DNA of 64,000 nt from JAXDTI01 sp034090045 (GTDB lineage Bacteria; Actinomycetota; Actinomycetes; Actinomycetales; Actinomycetaceae): NCBI GenBank assembly GCA_034090045.1, contig JAXDTI010000004.1, forward strand, positions 124,001 through 188,000, read 5' to 3'. Below the pieces are notes generated by a model. That model searched no databases. It was not told the origin of the DNA and saw only the letters and a list, made by a program, of their open reading frames with translations. How positions within the stretch are numbered: position 1 is the first letter of the stretch; the number at the start of each line of letters is the position of its first letter. Positions 41,503-51,031 of this stretch are shown here, piece by piece. A program made the position numbers and the translations under genes.

Positions 41503-43113
41503 TCAATTAAGCGCTGCCAGCTGCAGGTATTCATCGCGCCACATATCTTCGTCTCCGTCGGGCATCACCAGTACCCTTTGCGGAGCTAGTACTTCGATAG
41601 CCTCCCGGTCGTGAGAAACCAGCACCACTGCACCGCGATATTCGGTTAGTGCCGCCAGGATTTCTCCGCGGGTGGCGGGATCCAGGTTATTGGTTGGCTC
41701 ATCGAGCAGCAGCAGGTTTGCTCCACTCACCACCAGCATCGCCAACGCCAGGCGCGAAATTTCACCACCGGAGAGCACTCCGGCAGGTTTATAGACATCG
41801 TCTCCGGAGAACAGAAACTGTCCTAGGATGCTGCGAACCTGAGTCTCATCTAGTTGCGGTGCTGCCTGAACCATATTGTCGTAGACACTAATGGTTTTAT
41901 CGACTGTTTCGTGCTGCTGCGCATAGTATCCGATCTTCAGACCATATCCGCGACTAATCTCGCCTTCGTCTGCACTCTCCACGTCTGCCAAGATACGCAG
42001 CAGCGTAGTTTTGCCAGCACCGTTATCGCCAAGCACCACCATACGGGTACCGCGCTCTACAGCCAATGAGACATCAATAAACACCGGGTCGTCATTGAAG
42101 CTCTTAGTGAGTCCCCGAGCCTCCAACAACACCCTCCCGCAATGCTGCGGTTCAGGAAAACGCACTGCAGCAACCTTTTGTGCACCTCCTAGTTTTGGAG
42201 CTTCAGCCAACAACTCCTCGGCGCGACGCAGCATCTGCTGTGCCGCCGCGGCCTTGGTAGCTTTATAGCGTAACCGTTCTCCCTGCGCGTGAAGACGAGC
42301 AGCCTCCCGTTCAGCCTGTTCACGCTGTCGCTGGCGGCGTTCAACATCCACGACCACCTGTTTTAGGTAGGCGTCCCACCCCAGGTGATAGTCCTCGATT
42401 CGACCGCGCGCACAATCCAGGTGCCAAATCTCGTTCACACAGTCACGAAGCAGCTGTTCAGAGTGAGAAATAACGACGAATCCGCCAGAATAATCATTCA
42501 GATAGCCACGAAGCCATTCGATAGATTCGCTATCGAGATGGTTAGTTGGCTCGTCAAAAAGCAATGTTTCAGAGTTGCTGAACAGCACTCTCGCCAACTC
42601 CACGCGACGACGCTGACCACCCGATAACGTATCCAAAGGCTGAGCCAACAAGTCATTATTCAAACCCAAGTTTGCTGCCAGACGCATAGCCTCTGATTCA
42701 CCAGCCCACCCTCCGAGAACCTCAAATTTCCGGCTTTGACGATCGAGTTTATCCAAAAGGCGCGTCATTTTATCCGGGTTGATTTCACTCGCGATTTCCC
42801 TCTGGGTACGTTCAATACGTCGCAATTGCCCATCAAGGTCACGGGCTGAAAGGATTCGGTGTTTAGCGCTGGGCTCCCCTCGATAGTCCTCCGGGTTTTG
42901 CGTGAGGTAACCGATCTTGCCTCCTCGGCTGATCGTGCCGTTCACTTCCGCCGCTGAGCTATCCAGTCCAGCCATTGCGCGCAGAAGCGTGGTTTTCCCG
43001 GCACCGTTTCTGCCTACCAAACCAATTTTCGCGCCTTTGTGCACCTGTAGGTTCACCTCGCTCATCAGGGTGCGAGCCCCGATCTGTATTGAGAGGTGCT
43101 GCAGCGAAATCAC
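41503..43113 (-). CDS. ABC-F family ATPase
   Basis: 536 residues, two ABC domains and no membrane part. Domain 1 Walker A is GRNGAGKTT, signature LSGGQRRRVELA, Walker B DEPTNHLD. A linker with a charged coiled part (LKQVVVDVERRQRQREQAERE, residues about 250-320) follows. Domain 2 has GDNGAGKTT, LSGGEISRLALA and LLLDEPTNNLD. ABC-F proteins act on ribosomes as translation factors or antibiotic-resistance proteins; which of these applies here cannot be judged. It is convergent with glgC, 50 nt apart. Confidence 0.93.
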   Translation of the reverse strand: MISLQHLSIQIGARTLMSEVNLQVHKGAKIGLVGRNGAGKTTLLRAMAGLDSSAAEVNGTISRGGKIGYLTQNPEDYRGEPSAKHRILSARDLDGQLRRIERTQREIASEINPDKMTRLLDKLDRQSRKFEVLGGWAGESEAMRLAANLGLNNDLLAQPLDTLSGGQRRRVELARVLFSNSETLLFDEPTNHLDSESIEWLRGYLNDYSGGFVVISHSEQLLRDCVNEIWHLDCARGRIEDYHLGWDAYLKQVVVDVERRQRQREQAEREAARLHAQGERLRYKATKAAAAQQMLRRAEELLAEAPKLGGAQKVAAVRFPEPQHCGRVLLEARGLTKSFNDDPVFIDVSLAVERGTRMVVLGDNGAGKTTLLRILADVESADEGEISRGYGLKIGYYAQQHETVDKTISVYDNMVQAAPQLDETQVRSILGQFLFSGDDVYKPAGVLSGGEISRLALAMLVVSGANLLLLDEPTNNLDPATRGEILAALTEYRGAVVLVSHDREAIEVLAPQRVLVMPDGDEDMWRDEYLQLAALN

Positions 43114-43193
43114 CGAACAATGCTATCTAATCTGACCGCAACAGGCACACCCCGGCTACGACCGATATCATTGATTTTGACCTATAGAGAGGC

Positions 43194-44087
43194 ATGACCT
43201 TGAGTTTCAACGAAAACATCACCCTGGATACTTCGAGAGTAAATCGTGGACGACGCGGCGCAGCCATCGGTGGCGGCATCAGCGGAGTCAGCATTATCGG
43301 CGCGATCATCGTATTTGCACTAACCGGGCAGCTGCCAGATTTTAACCAATTGATGGGCGATACCGGTGGATTCCAAACCGGATCTAAAACCCAATATGTT
43401 TCACAATGTACTACCGGGGCGGATGCCAACAACCATCCTGAATGCCGCATGATTGCTGGAACTAACTCGCTGGATGCGTTTTGGGGCGAGCAGCTTCCCG
43501 CCGAAGCGGGCGTGGCGAATCAGCAACCCTACCTGACCCTCTATAACGGCACGACAACGACTGCTTGCGGTACTGGAACCTCGCAAATGGGACCCTTCTA
43601 CTGCCCGGCTGACCAGACAATATATATGGACGTGAGTTTCTTTAACGAACTGGAGTCGATGGGTGCACAAAACACCTCTTTAGCGCAGCTCTATATCATC
43701 GCCCATGAATACGGGCATCACATTCAAAACCAACTGGGCATCCTCAACCGTATCGACCATAATGACCTGGGCGAAAACTCCGCTATGGTGCGTTCAGAAT
43801 TGCAGGCAGATTGTTTGGCGGGCACCTGGATTGCGCACGCCGCCGGCACTATTGATCCCGATACTGGAATCGCGTTCATGAAGCAGCCCACCCAGGAGGA
43901 GCTGAGTTCCGCCTTGGCTGCCGCACAGTCCGTGGGAGATGACAAAATATATGAGAACGCCGGGATGCAGGCAAATCCAGATACCTTTTCGCACGGATCG
44001 GCAGCGAATCGTCAGAAATGGCTGACCAGAGGGATGCAAGGGGGAACTATAGCCTCTTGCGATACCTGGTCACCGGCAACTCTGTAA
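43194..44087 (+). CDS. Neutral zinc metallopeptidase (YpfJ/KPN_02809 family)
   Basis: 297 residues: basic N-terminus, one transmembrane segment (about 27-48, GAAIGGGISGVSIIGAIIVFAL) and a large extracytoplasmic domain with the zincin motif HEYGHH (near residue 167) and a downstream Glu in SELQADCLAGTW as third ligand. Cys pairs (CTTGADANNHPEC, CGTG...YCPAD) suggest disulfides. Substrate unknown. Alone on the plus strand between two minus-strand operons. Confidence 0.92.
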   Translation: MTLSFNENITLDTSRVNRGRRGAAIGGGISGVSIIGAIIVFALTGQLPDFNQLMGDTGGFQTGSKTQYVSQCTTGADANNHPECRMIAGTNSLDAFWGEQLPAEAGVANQQPYLTLYNGTTTTACGTGTSQMGPFYCPADQTIYMDVSFFNELESMGAQNTSLAQLYIIAHEYGHHIQNQLGILNRIDHNDLGENSAMVRSELQADCLAGTWIAHAAGTIDPDTGIAFMKQPTQEELSSALAAAQSVGDDKIYENAGMQANPDTFSHGSAANRQKWLTRGMQGGTIASCDTWSPATL

Positions 44088-44108
44088 CCTGTTTTTCGCA
44101 CTAACTGA

Positions 44109-45041
44109 TCAGCGTTTCAAGATTGTCTTGATTCCGGCTACGGCACCCAGAATCAGCACACCCCACAGGAAACCGAACACCAGGGAACACAGCGTGTTTG
44201 TTGTCCAGGCAAGTGCAGATCCGGCAACAGAAACCTGTTCTGTCAGGCGTTCAAGTTCGTGTACCCAAGCATAGGGGTAATGTAAACCCAGCTCATAAGA
44301 ACCTGAAAGTACCAGGTGTCCGCCGACCCAGATCATCGCAAAAACCCCGACAACCGAAATTACTTTCATGATTACGGGCATTGCACGCACCATGAAACGT
44401 CCGAGAGTTGCGATCGGCACGGACTCCCGTTTCATCAGCGCCAAACCCACGTCATCCATTTTCACTAGCAACGCCACCACCCCATAAACCAAGAGGGTCA
44501 AAGAAATAGCGACAGCAACCATCGTTGCAACTAGCACCCCGAAATGCAGGTGTCGTATCTCACCTAGTGCCACAACCATTATTTCGGCACTGAGGATCAA
44601 ATCGGTGCGAGTTGCGCCAGAAATAATTTTTTTCTCCGCCTCTGGGCCGTGTTCAACCGCAGTTTTGTCTTTACCGGAACTTCGATGCCCCGGCAGATAT
44701 TCGACTACCTTTTCAGCCCCCTCAAAACACAGGTAGGAGCCGCCGAGCATCAGAATCGGCGTGAGCAGAATCGGGAAAAAATGGTTGAGCAGCAAGGCAA
44801 CTACTATTATTGCAGCCTTATTTATCAGGGAACCGCGAGCAATTTTTGCGACTATCGGCAATTCACGTTTCGGTGAAATACCGGAAACGTACTGTGGAGT
44901 TACTGCCGTATCATCAACAACTACACCAATCGCTTTTGCTCCGGCTTTTGCGGTTCCGGCAGCCACATCGTCGATGCTGGCTGCCGCCGCTTTTGTGATT
45001 GCCGAAATGTCGTCAAGGAGGGCTGCCAAACCCGATGCCAT
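44109..45041 (-). CDS. DUF808 family membrane protein
   Basis: 310 residues, six or more transmembrane segments, with the family's N-terminal ASGLAALLDDISAITKAAA and VVDDTAVTPQYV. DUF808 (YedI) proteins are widespread in bacteria and have no proven role. It is the last gene of the minus-strand block that contains the SUF operon, 18 nt downstream of sufT, and could be read through from it. Confidence 0.85.
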   Translation of the reverse strand: MASGLAALLDDISAITKAAAASIDDVAAGTAKAGAKAIGVVVDDTAVTPQYVSGISPKRELPIVAKIARGSLINKAAIIVVALLLNHFFPILLTPILMLGGSYLCFEGAEKVVEYLPGHRSSGKDKTAVEHGPEAEKKIISGATRTDLILSAEIMVVALGEIRHLHFGVLVATMVAVAISLTLLVYGVVALLVKMDDVGLALMKRESVPIATLGRFMVRAMPVIMKVISVVGVFAMIWVGGHLVLSGSYELGLHYPYAWVHELERLTEQVSVAGSALAWTTNTLCSLVFGFLWGVLILGAVAGIKTILKR

Positions 45042-45059
45042 AGTCTGTCCTAAACGTTC

Positions 45060-45509
45060 CTATACGTTAAAACCGAGAGCACGCAGCTGTTCACGTCCCT
45101 CATCGGTTATGCGATCGGGCCCCCAGGGAGGCATCCATACCCACTGAAACGACACCTCGGTGACCATGCCCTCCAGAATGAGGCGCACCTGCTGTTCAAT
45201 CATATCGGTGAGCGGACAGGCCGCAGAAGTTAGTGTCATTTCGAGTATCACTCCTCCGGAAGCAGTGAAACGCATATCGTAGAGCAACCCCAGATCTACG
45301 ATATTTACTCCCAGTTCCGGGTCGATAACATCGCGCATCGCTTCTTTGATATCTTCAGCGGTGACCCCACCGGGTCCCTCGGTAATCAAGTTTTCTCGCT
45401 CACCACCAGAGGCGGGTTCCTCGACAGTCTTGAAGCGCTGCTCCACCGGGGCATTTTGCGCCATCGGGTTAGCGAAAGTCTCATCAGTTGGCGGCAGATA
45501 ATCACTCAC
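45060..45509 (-). CDS. sufT: SufT-like Fe-S assembly factor (DUF59/MIP18)
   Basis: 149 residues: a variable N-terminal third and a DUF59 domain with IKEAMRDVIDPELGVNIVDLGLLYDM and the conserved Cys in TLTSAACPLTDMIEQQV. MIP18-type proteins help deliver Fe-S clusters to some targets (established in Staphylococcus and others). Its start overlaps sufU by 8 bases; last SUF gene of the operon. Confidence 0.93.
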   Translation of the reverse strand: MSDYLPPTDETFANPMAQNAPVEQRFKTVEEPASGGERENLITEGPGGVTAEDIKEAMRDVIDPELGVNIVDLGLLYDMRFTASGGVILEMTLTSAACPLTDMIEQQVRLILEGMVTEVSFQWVWMPPWGPDRITDEGREQLRALGFNV

Positions 45510-46002
45510 CGTTGCTCCTCTCGCCGGCGACAGCTGTTTCTGTCTGGGGTTGCTTGGATTCTTGCTGGGCTATTACATCTCGCAGCGCCATCCAACCGAG
45601 TAGGGCACATTTCACCCGATTCGGGAACTGGCTGGTGCCGTGCAGTGCCGCCGCATCCTCCAAATCCTCAAGCAGTTCATCGGGTAAAACCTGACCACGC
45701 GAATGCATCATTTCTTCGAATTCGTCCCACAGTTTCATGGTTTCACTCACGGTTTTCCCCTGAACCAGATCGGTCATCATGGACAGGGATGCTTGAGAAA
45801 TCGAACACCCGTCCCCGTCCCAGGTAATCGAGTTGATGCGCTCATCTTCTCCCAGCTGCGCCGTGAGCGTCACCTCGTCTCCGCAGGTGGGGTTCACCTG
45901 GTGTGAAGACACCACATTTGGGGGAACCACGCCGGAACCGTGCTTTTCGCGAGAGTGATCCAGGATTGCCTGTTGATAGAGCTGCTGTAGCGAATCCATC
46001 AT
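45502..46002 (-). CDS. sufU: SufU sulfur-transfer/scaffold protein
   Basis: 166 residues. The three zinc/sulfur-binding cysteines are visible: NPTCGDEVTL, DGDGCSISQAS and RVKCALLGW, with the conserved Asp near the first Cys. In Gram-positives SufU accepts sulfur from SufS and binds zinc. A C-terminal 20-residue Gln/Glu tail is extra. Adjacent to sufS with a one-base overlap. Confidence 0.95.
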   Translation of the reverse strand: MMDSLQQLYQQAILDHSREKHGSGVVPPNVVSSHQVNPTCGDEVTLTAQLGEDERINSITWDGDGCSISQASLSMMTDLVQGKTVSETMKLWDEFEEMMHSRGQVLPDELLEDLEDAAALHGTSQFPNRVKCALLGWMALRDVIAQQESKQPQTETAVAGERSNGE

Positions 46003-47330
46003 TATTTCCTTCCAAAAAAATCTAGAACCTCTCCGATGCCGGCGATCAGCCGGTCAATTTCTTCTGGAGTGTTGAATACCGCTAGGGATGCCCTAGTGGA
46101 GGCGAATGTGCCAAAGAATTTATGTAAAGGTATTACGCAGTGATGTCCGGTACGCACCGCGATGTCGAAAGAGTCGAGAACCTGACCGATATCGTGGGGA
46201 TGGATACCATCAACCAGGAATGATACCGCGCCAATCCGATCCGGAGCATCAGGGGATGCCGGTCCAAGCACTTTTAACTGTGGGTAAAGCTCTAGACCAG
46301 ATAGCATTTGCCGGGTCAGCTGTCGCTCATATTCGGCGATCTCACTCAACCCTATGCCCTGAATATAGTCAATAGCTGCAGCCCAGCCAACAACTTGAGC
46401 TACTGGTTGTGAACCTGCCTCGAATTTCATCGGGGCGGACTGGAAATCTGCTGATTCGGTCGTGGAACTGGCCACCATCGAGCCGCCAAGCAGCAACGGC
46501 GGCAGATAATCTAAGATTTCTTTGCGAGCCCACAGGGCACCAACCCCGGTTGGCCCCATCATCTTGTGGGAGGAAAAACATGCTGCATCCACACCCAAAT
46601 CTATAAGGTTCAGCGCCAGGTGCATGGCGCTTTGGCAAGTGTCTAACGCTACCAGCGCCCCCGCCGCTCGGGCGCGGCGTACCACCTCGACCACCGGAGT
46701 GATTGCCCCGGTAACATTGGAAATGTGGGTAACCGCAACCACAGCTGTGTGCTCATCAATCACTTCCAGAGCCTCAGGAGTTATACGCCCCTCGCTATCG
46801 ACCTCGATCCAGGACAACTGCGCACCGGTTACCTCTGCGAGCCGCTGCCACGGCAGCAGGTTCGCGTGATGTTCAGCCTTGGTGACGATAATACGATCCT
46901 GGGGTGTGATCCGAAACGCTCGCGGCATGGTCTCCACCGGCTGCAGTCGCAGCGGATACCCGCCAGCAGCGACCTCGTGACCATTTTCCCCAAGGTTTGC
47001 CAGCAGCAACCCGCCGGCTAATACGTTCACGGCCTCGGTCGCGTTTTTTGTGAACACCAATTCGGAGGCATCACTAATCCCAAAAAAACCGGCGATAGTT
47101 TCGCGAGCGTTTTCAAAAGCCGAGGTTGATTCATCGGCTAGCAGGTGTGTGCCGCGTGAAACCGCACCGTTGCTACGGAGATAAAACTGTCCCATAGCTT
47201 CCAGAACGGGGCTGGGTTTTTGCGCGGTCGCTGCTGAATCCAGATAGGCAATCGGGTTCCCACCGCGCCCGATACGTTCGAGTATCGGGAAATCAGCGCG
47301 AATGTTTGCTATCTGCTCACTGCTCAGCAC
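46002..47330 (-). CDS. sufS: Cysteine desulfurase SufS
   Basis: PLP enzyme that takes sulfur from cysteine and passes it to SufU. 442 residues, longer than usual because of a segment near residues 100-135 (LGENGHEVAAGGYPLRLQPVETMPRA). Seen: TKNATEAVN, HHANLLPWQ, PLP lysine in SSHKMMGPTG and the catalytic Cys loop RTGHHCVIPLH. 31 nt downstream of sufC. Confidence 0.95.
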   Translation of the reverse strand: MLSSEQIANIRADFPILERIGRGGNPIAYLDSAATAQKPSPVLEAMGQFYLRSNGAVSRGTHLLADESTSAFENARETIAGFFGISDASELVFTKNATEAVNVLAGGLLLANLGENGHEVAAGGYPLRLQPVETMPRAFRITPQDRIIVTKAEHHANLLPWQRLAEVTGAQLSWIEVDSEGRITPEALEVIDEHTAVVAVTHISNVTGAITPVVEVVRRARAAGALVALDTCQSAMHLALNLIDLGVDAACFSSHKMMGPTGVGALWARKEILDYLPPLLLGGSMVASSTTESADFQSAPMKFEAGSQPVAQVVGWAAAIDYIQGIGLSEIAEYERQLTRQMLSGLELYPQLKVLGPASPDAPDRIGAVSFLVDGIHPHDIGQVLDSFDIAVRTGHHCVIPLHKFFGTFASTRASLAVFNTPEEIDRLIAGIGEVLDFFGRK

Positions 47331-47361
47331 GCTGCTCGCCTCCTGATTTGTTACCGTCGAT

Positions 47362-48114
47362 TCAATCCTGCAGGTACTTGTCGTACCCGTCAGTCTCCAG
47401 CTGTTCAGCCAGATCCGGACCGCCGGAGGTGACCACGTGACCGTTGGCGAATACGTGAACGAATTCTGGGTGAATATAACGCAGGATGCGAGTGTAGTGA
47501 GTAATCAAGAGTACGCCGCAGTTATCGGTCTCGTGCGCCTGGTTAACACCTTCAGATACTACACGCAGGGCATCAATATCGAGACCGGAGTCGGTTTCAT
47601 CAAGTACGGCAAAACGCGGATGCAGAATTTGCATCTGCAGAATCTCCAGACGCTTCTTCTCTCCGCCAGAGAATCCGGCGTTCACATCTCGGTCTGCAAA
47701 CTTCGGATCGACCTTGAGGTTCTCCATTGCTCCTTTGAGTTCTTTTACCCAGGAGCGAACCGCAGGAGCCTCGCCATCAACTGCGGTACGAGCGGTACGC
47801 AGAAAGTTTGACACCGAAACTCCAGGCACCTCCACCGGATACTGCATCGCCAGGAACAGTCCGGCACGAGCCCGCTCATCGGCACTGCCCTCCAGGATAT
47901 TTACCCCATCCAAGAGCACTTCACCCTCATCAATCTGATATTTCGGGTGACCGGCAATCGAGTAGGCAAGCGTTGATTTTCCGGATCCGTTCGGTCCCAT
48001 AATCGCGTGAATCTCACCGGAGTTAACGCTCAGGTCGACACCTTTAAGTATTTGCTTAGTTCCCTCTGGTGTCTCAACCGAGACCTTCAGGTTTTTGATT
48101 TCGAGTTTCGACAT
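47362..48114 (-). CDS. sufC: SUF complex ATPase SufC
   Basis: ABC-type ATPase that drives conformational change in the SufBCD scaffold. 250 residues from the ATG at 48114 (MSKLEIKNLK), chosen over one six codons upstream that does not match the family. Seen: Walker A GPNGSGKST, Q-loop FLAMQYPVEVPG, signature FSGGEKKRLEI, Walker B AVLDETDSGLDIDA and the switch His THYTRIL. Cytoplasmic; not a transporter. Confidence 0.96.
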   Translation of the reverse strand: MSKLEIKNLKVSVETPEGTKQILKGVDLSVNSGEIHAIMGPNGSGKSTLAYSIAGHPKYQIDEGEVLLDGVNILEGSADERARAGLFLAMQYPVEVPGVSVSNFLRTARTAVDGEAPAVRSWVKELKGAMENLKVDPKFADRDVNAGFSGGEKKRLEILQMQILHPRFAVLDETDSGLDIDALRVVSEGVNQAHETDNCGVLLITHYTRILRYIHPEFVHVFANGHVVTSGGPDLAEQLETDGYDKYLQD

Positions 48115-48115
48115 T

Positions 48116-48436
48116 TCACTCCACTTCCACAAAAATGTTTTCGCCCTCGATACTCACCGGATAGGTTTTTGCGTCCTCTTCGGCGGGGTCGCCGGCAGCA
48201 CCGGTGGCAAGTTCGATTTTTGCTCCGTGCGCCCAACACTCGACGCAACCATCTTCCACATCTCCCTCGGAAAGCGGCACACCCATATGCGGGCAGGCAT
48301 CATCGAGGGCATAGATTTGATCATCAGTGTCGGAACGGAACACCGCGAGTGTGAGTTCTTCTCCGCCGGAGTCGGTGACGGTAGCAGCGAAAGGACCGGA
48401 CTGCAGATCGGCCAGGGTGCCAACTTGTTGTTTCAT
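48116..48436 (-). CDS. Rieske-type (2Fe-2S) ferredoxin in the SUF operon
   Basis: 106 residues, non-heme oxygenase ferredoxin type. Cluster ligands: CPHMG and CWAHG (two Cys, two His). The ATG at 48436 (MKQQVGTLADL) was chosen because AGGAG lies ahead of it; an ATG 13 codons upstream sits in sufD. The gene is placed between sufD and sufC in most actinobacteria; it may act as electron donor or cluster carrier (not established). Confidence 0.93.
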   Translation of the reverse strand: MKQQVGTLADLQSGPFAATVTDSGGEELTLAVFRSDTDDQIYALDDACPHMGVPLSEGDVEDGCVECWAHGAKIELATGAAGDPAEEDAKTYPVSIEGENIFVEVE

Positions 48437-48440
48437 TGTT

Positions 48441-49583
48441 TTATTCTCCTGTTTCGCCCTGCCGCAGCAGGTCATCTACTTTATCCAACAGTCTCTCTTC
48501 GACTGCCGGTAGACCAATTTCTGCCATGAGTTCAGCAAAGAACGCATGAACCACCAGGCGGCGTGCCTCACGTTCGGTTATGCCGCGACTCATCAGATAG
48601 AACAGTTGTTCCTCATCGAAACGTCCGGTTGCTGATGCGTGTCCAGCCCCCGGGATGTTTCCGTTTTGGATCTCCAGATTCGGCACCGAATCGGCGTGTG
48701 CCCCCTGGGAGAGAATCAGGTTCCGGTTTTGTTCATAGGAATCCGTCCCTGCAGCATTACGACCAATCAGCACATCACCTACCCACACTGAGTGCGCATC
48801 CAAGCCCTGAAGCGCACCTTTATAGGTAACACGCGAGACACAATTGGGATGGTTGTGGTCTATAAACAGTCGGTGCTCCTGATGCTCACCGGCTGAGGTA
48901 AAGTACAGACCGTTCATGTGTGCCTCGGCACCTTCACCGGTATAGGCCACATCGGAACAGATTCGCACCAGATCTCCCGAAAGCGTCACGACCAGGTGTT
49001 TCAGATGGGCTTCTCGCCCTATCGAGGCACGGTGATTCGCGGTATGCTTAGCGCTCGCGTCCCATTCCTGCAAGCTTACGAGATTCAAATCTGCCTCATC
49101 ACCGAGCACGATTTCAACGGTTTGATTCAACTCCAAATCACCGGTGTGCTCCAAAATAACCTCGGCACGTACCTTTGGTGCGACCTCAATAACCAGATAC
49201 TGGTTACACCGCTGGTGTCCGCCACCAGTAGAGCTAATCCACAGTGGTTCCTCCAGGTCGGCACCAACCGTCACCAAAGTTACGGTTTCGGCTGCGGTCC
49301 AGGATACGACCGCTGGGCGATCGCCGGGGGCACCTGCTCGCCCAACCCGCGGATCGCTGCGTAATACCTGTTGAGTTACAGCTCCCTTCACTTTAGAAAC
49401 GTCCGGTATCAGCTGTTGGGATGCCGGAGTCAATAAACCATCCAGGCGTCGTATCGAAGTGAATCGCCATTCTTCCTCATGCCCGCTGGGCATCGGAATA
49501 ACCGCCATGTCGAAAGAGGTTGGTCGAGCCGCCCGATCCGCGATTATTGGTCTCGCAACGTTGTTTGGGTTTTTGGCGCTCAT
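48441..49583 (-). CDS. sufD: SUF scaffold protein SufD
   Basis: 380 residues, partner of SufB in the SufBC2D cluster-assembly complex. C-terminal beta-helix with NPNCVSRVTYKGALQGLDAHSVWVGDVLIG, a C-terminal helix pair QLFYLMSRGITEREARRLVVHAFF. A His in the core region and the long low-similarity N-terminus are normal for SufD. Shares one base with the sufB stop. Confidence 0.95.
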   Translation of the reverse strand: MSAKNPNNVARPIIADRAARPTSFDMAVIPMPSGHEEEWRFTSIRRLDGLLTPASQQLIPDVSKVKGAVTQQVLRSDPRVGRAGAPGDRPAVVSWTAAETVTLVTVGADLEEPLWISSTGGGHQRCNQYLVIEVAPKVRAEVILEHTGDLELNQTVEIVLGDEADLNLVSLQEWDASAKHTANHRASIGREAHLKHLVVTLSGDLVRICSDVAYTGEGAEAHMNGLYFTSAGEHQEHRLFIDHNHPNCVSRVTYKGALQGLDAHSVWVGDVLIGRNAAGTDSYEQNRNLILSQGAHADSVPNLEIQNGNIPGAGHASATGRFDEEQLFYLMSRGITEREARRLVVHAFFAELMAEIGLPAVEERLLDKVDDLLRQGETGE

Positions 49584-51031
49584 CAGCCCACCGACCCTTC
49601 CATCTGCAGTTCGATAAGCCGGTTCAGTTCCAGTGCGTATTCCATCGGCAGCTCTCGCGCAATCGGCTCAATAAAGCCACGTACAATCATCGCCATTGCT
49701 TCTGTTTCAGTCAGCCCTCTGCTCATCAGGTAAAACAGTTGATCTTCTGAGACTTTCGAAACCGTCGCCTCATGCCCCATCTCGACATCGTCAGTACGAA
49801 TATCCACATATGGATAGGTGTCAGTCACAGATTTATCGTCAATCAGCAGTGCGTCACAAACAACCGAGGACTTCGAATGAGTGGCGCGTTTGTTTACCTG
49901 CACCAGACCGCGATAGCTGGAGCGCCCCCCGTTTCGGGAAATGGATTTCGAAACAATCGAAGATGAGGTGTGTGGCGCCAGGTGAAGCATTTTCGCGCCA
50001 GTATCCTGCCACTGTCCCTCTCCGGCAAAAGCTATGGAGAGTGCCTCACCGCGCGCTCCCTCACCGGTGAGATACACGCTCGGGTACTTCATATTTGATT
50101 TCGACCCCATATTGCCATCCACCCATTCCATCGAGGCACCGGCTTCACAAATAGCACGCTGCGTGACCAGGTTATAGACGTTAGTAGACCAGTTTTGTAC
50201 GGTGGTGTAACGAACCCTCGCATCCTTTTTCACAAATATCTCTACGATTGCCGAATGGAGTGAATCGGATTTATAAATCGGTGCCGTGCAACCCTCTACA
50301 TAGTGGACATAAGCGCCCTCATCAGCAATGATTAGGGTGCGTTCGAACTGCCCCATATTCTCGGTGTTAATCCGGAAATAGGCCTGCAACGGAATTTCTA
50401 CCTGCACCCCCGGCGGCACGTAAATGAAAGATCCGCCGGACCATACGGCCGTGTTCAGGGCAGCAAACTTATTGTCCCCAGGGGGCACGGCTTTACCAAA
50501 GTATTCCTTGAAAATATCCTCGTGTTCTCGCAAACCGGTGTCGGTGTCAAGGAAGATTACTCCCTGCTCTTCCAGGTCTTCACGAATCTTGTTATAGACA
50601 ACCTCGGATTCATACTGGGCGGCAACACCGGCAACCAGGCGGTTACGTTCAGCCTCTGGAATGCCTAAACGATCATAGGTTGTCTTGATCGCTTCTGGAA
50701 GGTCATCCCAATCAGCAGCTACCTGATCGGAGGCACGGACGAAGTATTTAATCTGATCCATATCCAGATTAGTCAAATCAACACCCCAGGTGGGCATCGG
50801 TTTCTTTTCAAAAATCTGGTAGGCCTGTAGTCGGCGTTGCAGCATCCATTCCGGCTCGTTCTTTTCAGACGAAATGAAACGCACAACGTCCTCACTGAGT
50901 CCACGCTCAGCTCGCTCTCCACGTTCCTCCTCATCGTGCCAGCCATAGTCATAACTGGTTGAAATAGCGTTGATGAGGCGACTGTCGGCGGCCTCTTTTT
51001 CCGCTGCGGTTTGCACTGTGGGTGCTGCCAC
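49583..51031 (-). CDS. sufB: SUF scaffold protein SufB
   Basis: Main scaffold on which Fe-S clusters are built. 482 residues, no intein insertion. Seen: LTNLDMDQIKYFVRA, IYVPPGVQVEIPLQAYFRIN, CTAPIYKSDSLHSAIVEIFV with the conserved Cys, SSVVCDALLIDDKSVTDTYPY and the C-terminal SEDQLFYLMSRGLTETEAMAMIV. Starts on the last base of sufR, so it is coupled to the regulator. Confidence 0.97.
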   Translation of the reverse strand: MAAPTVQTAAEKEAADSRLINAISTSYDYGWHDEEERGERAERGLSEDVVRFISSEKNEPEWMLQRRLQAYQIFEKKPMPTWGVDLTNLDMDQIKYFVRASDQVAADWDDLPEAIKTTYDRLGIPEAERNRLVAGVAAQYESEVVYNKIREDLEEQGVIFLDTDTGLREHEDIFKEYFGKAVPPGDNKFAALNTAVWSGGSFIYVPPGVQVEIPLQAYFRINTENMGQFERTLIIADEGAYVHYVEGCTAPIYKSDSLHSAIVEIFVKKDARVRYTTVQNWSTNVYNLVTQRAICEAGASMEWVDGNMGSKSNMKYPSVYLTGEGARGEALSIAFAGEGQWQDTGAKMLHLAPHTSSSIVSKSISRNGGRSSYRGLVQVNKRATHSKSSVVCDALLIDDKSVTDTYPYVDIRTDDVEMGHEATVSKVSEDQLFYLMSRGLTETEAMAMIVRGFIEPIARELPMEYALELNRLIELQMEGSVG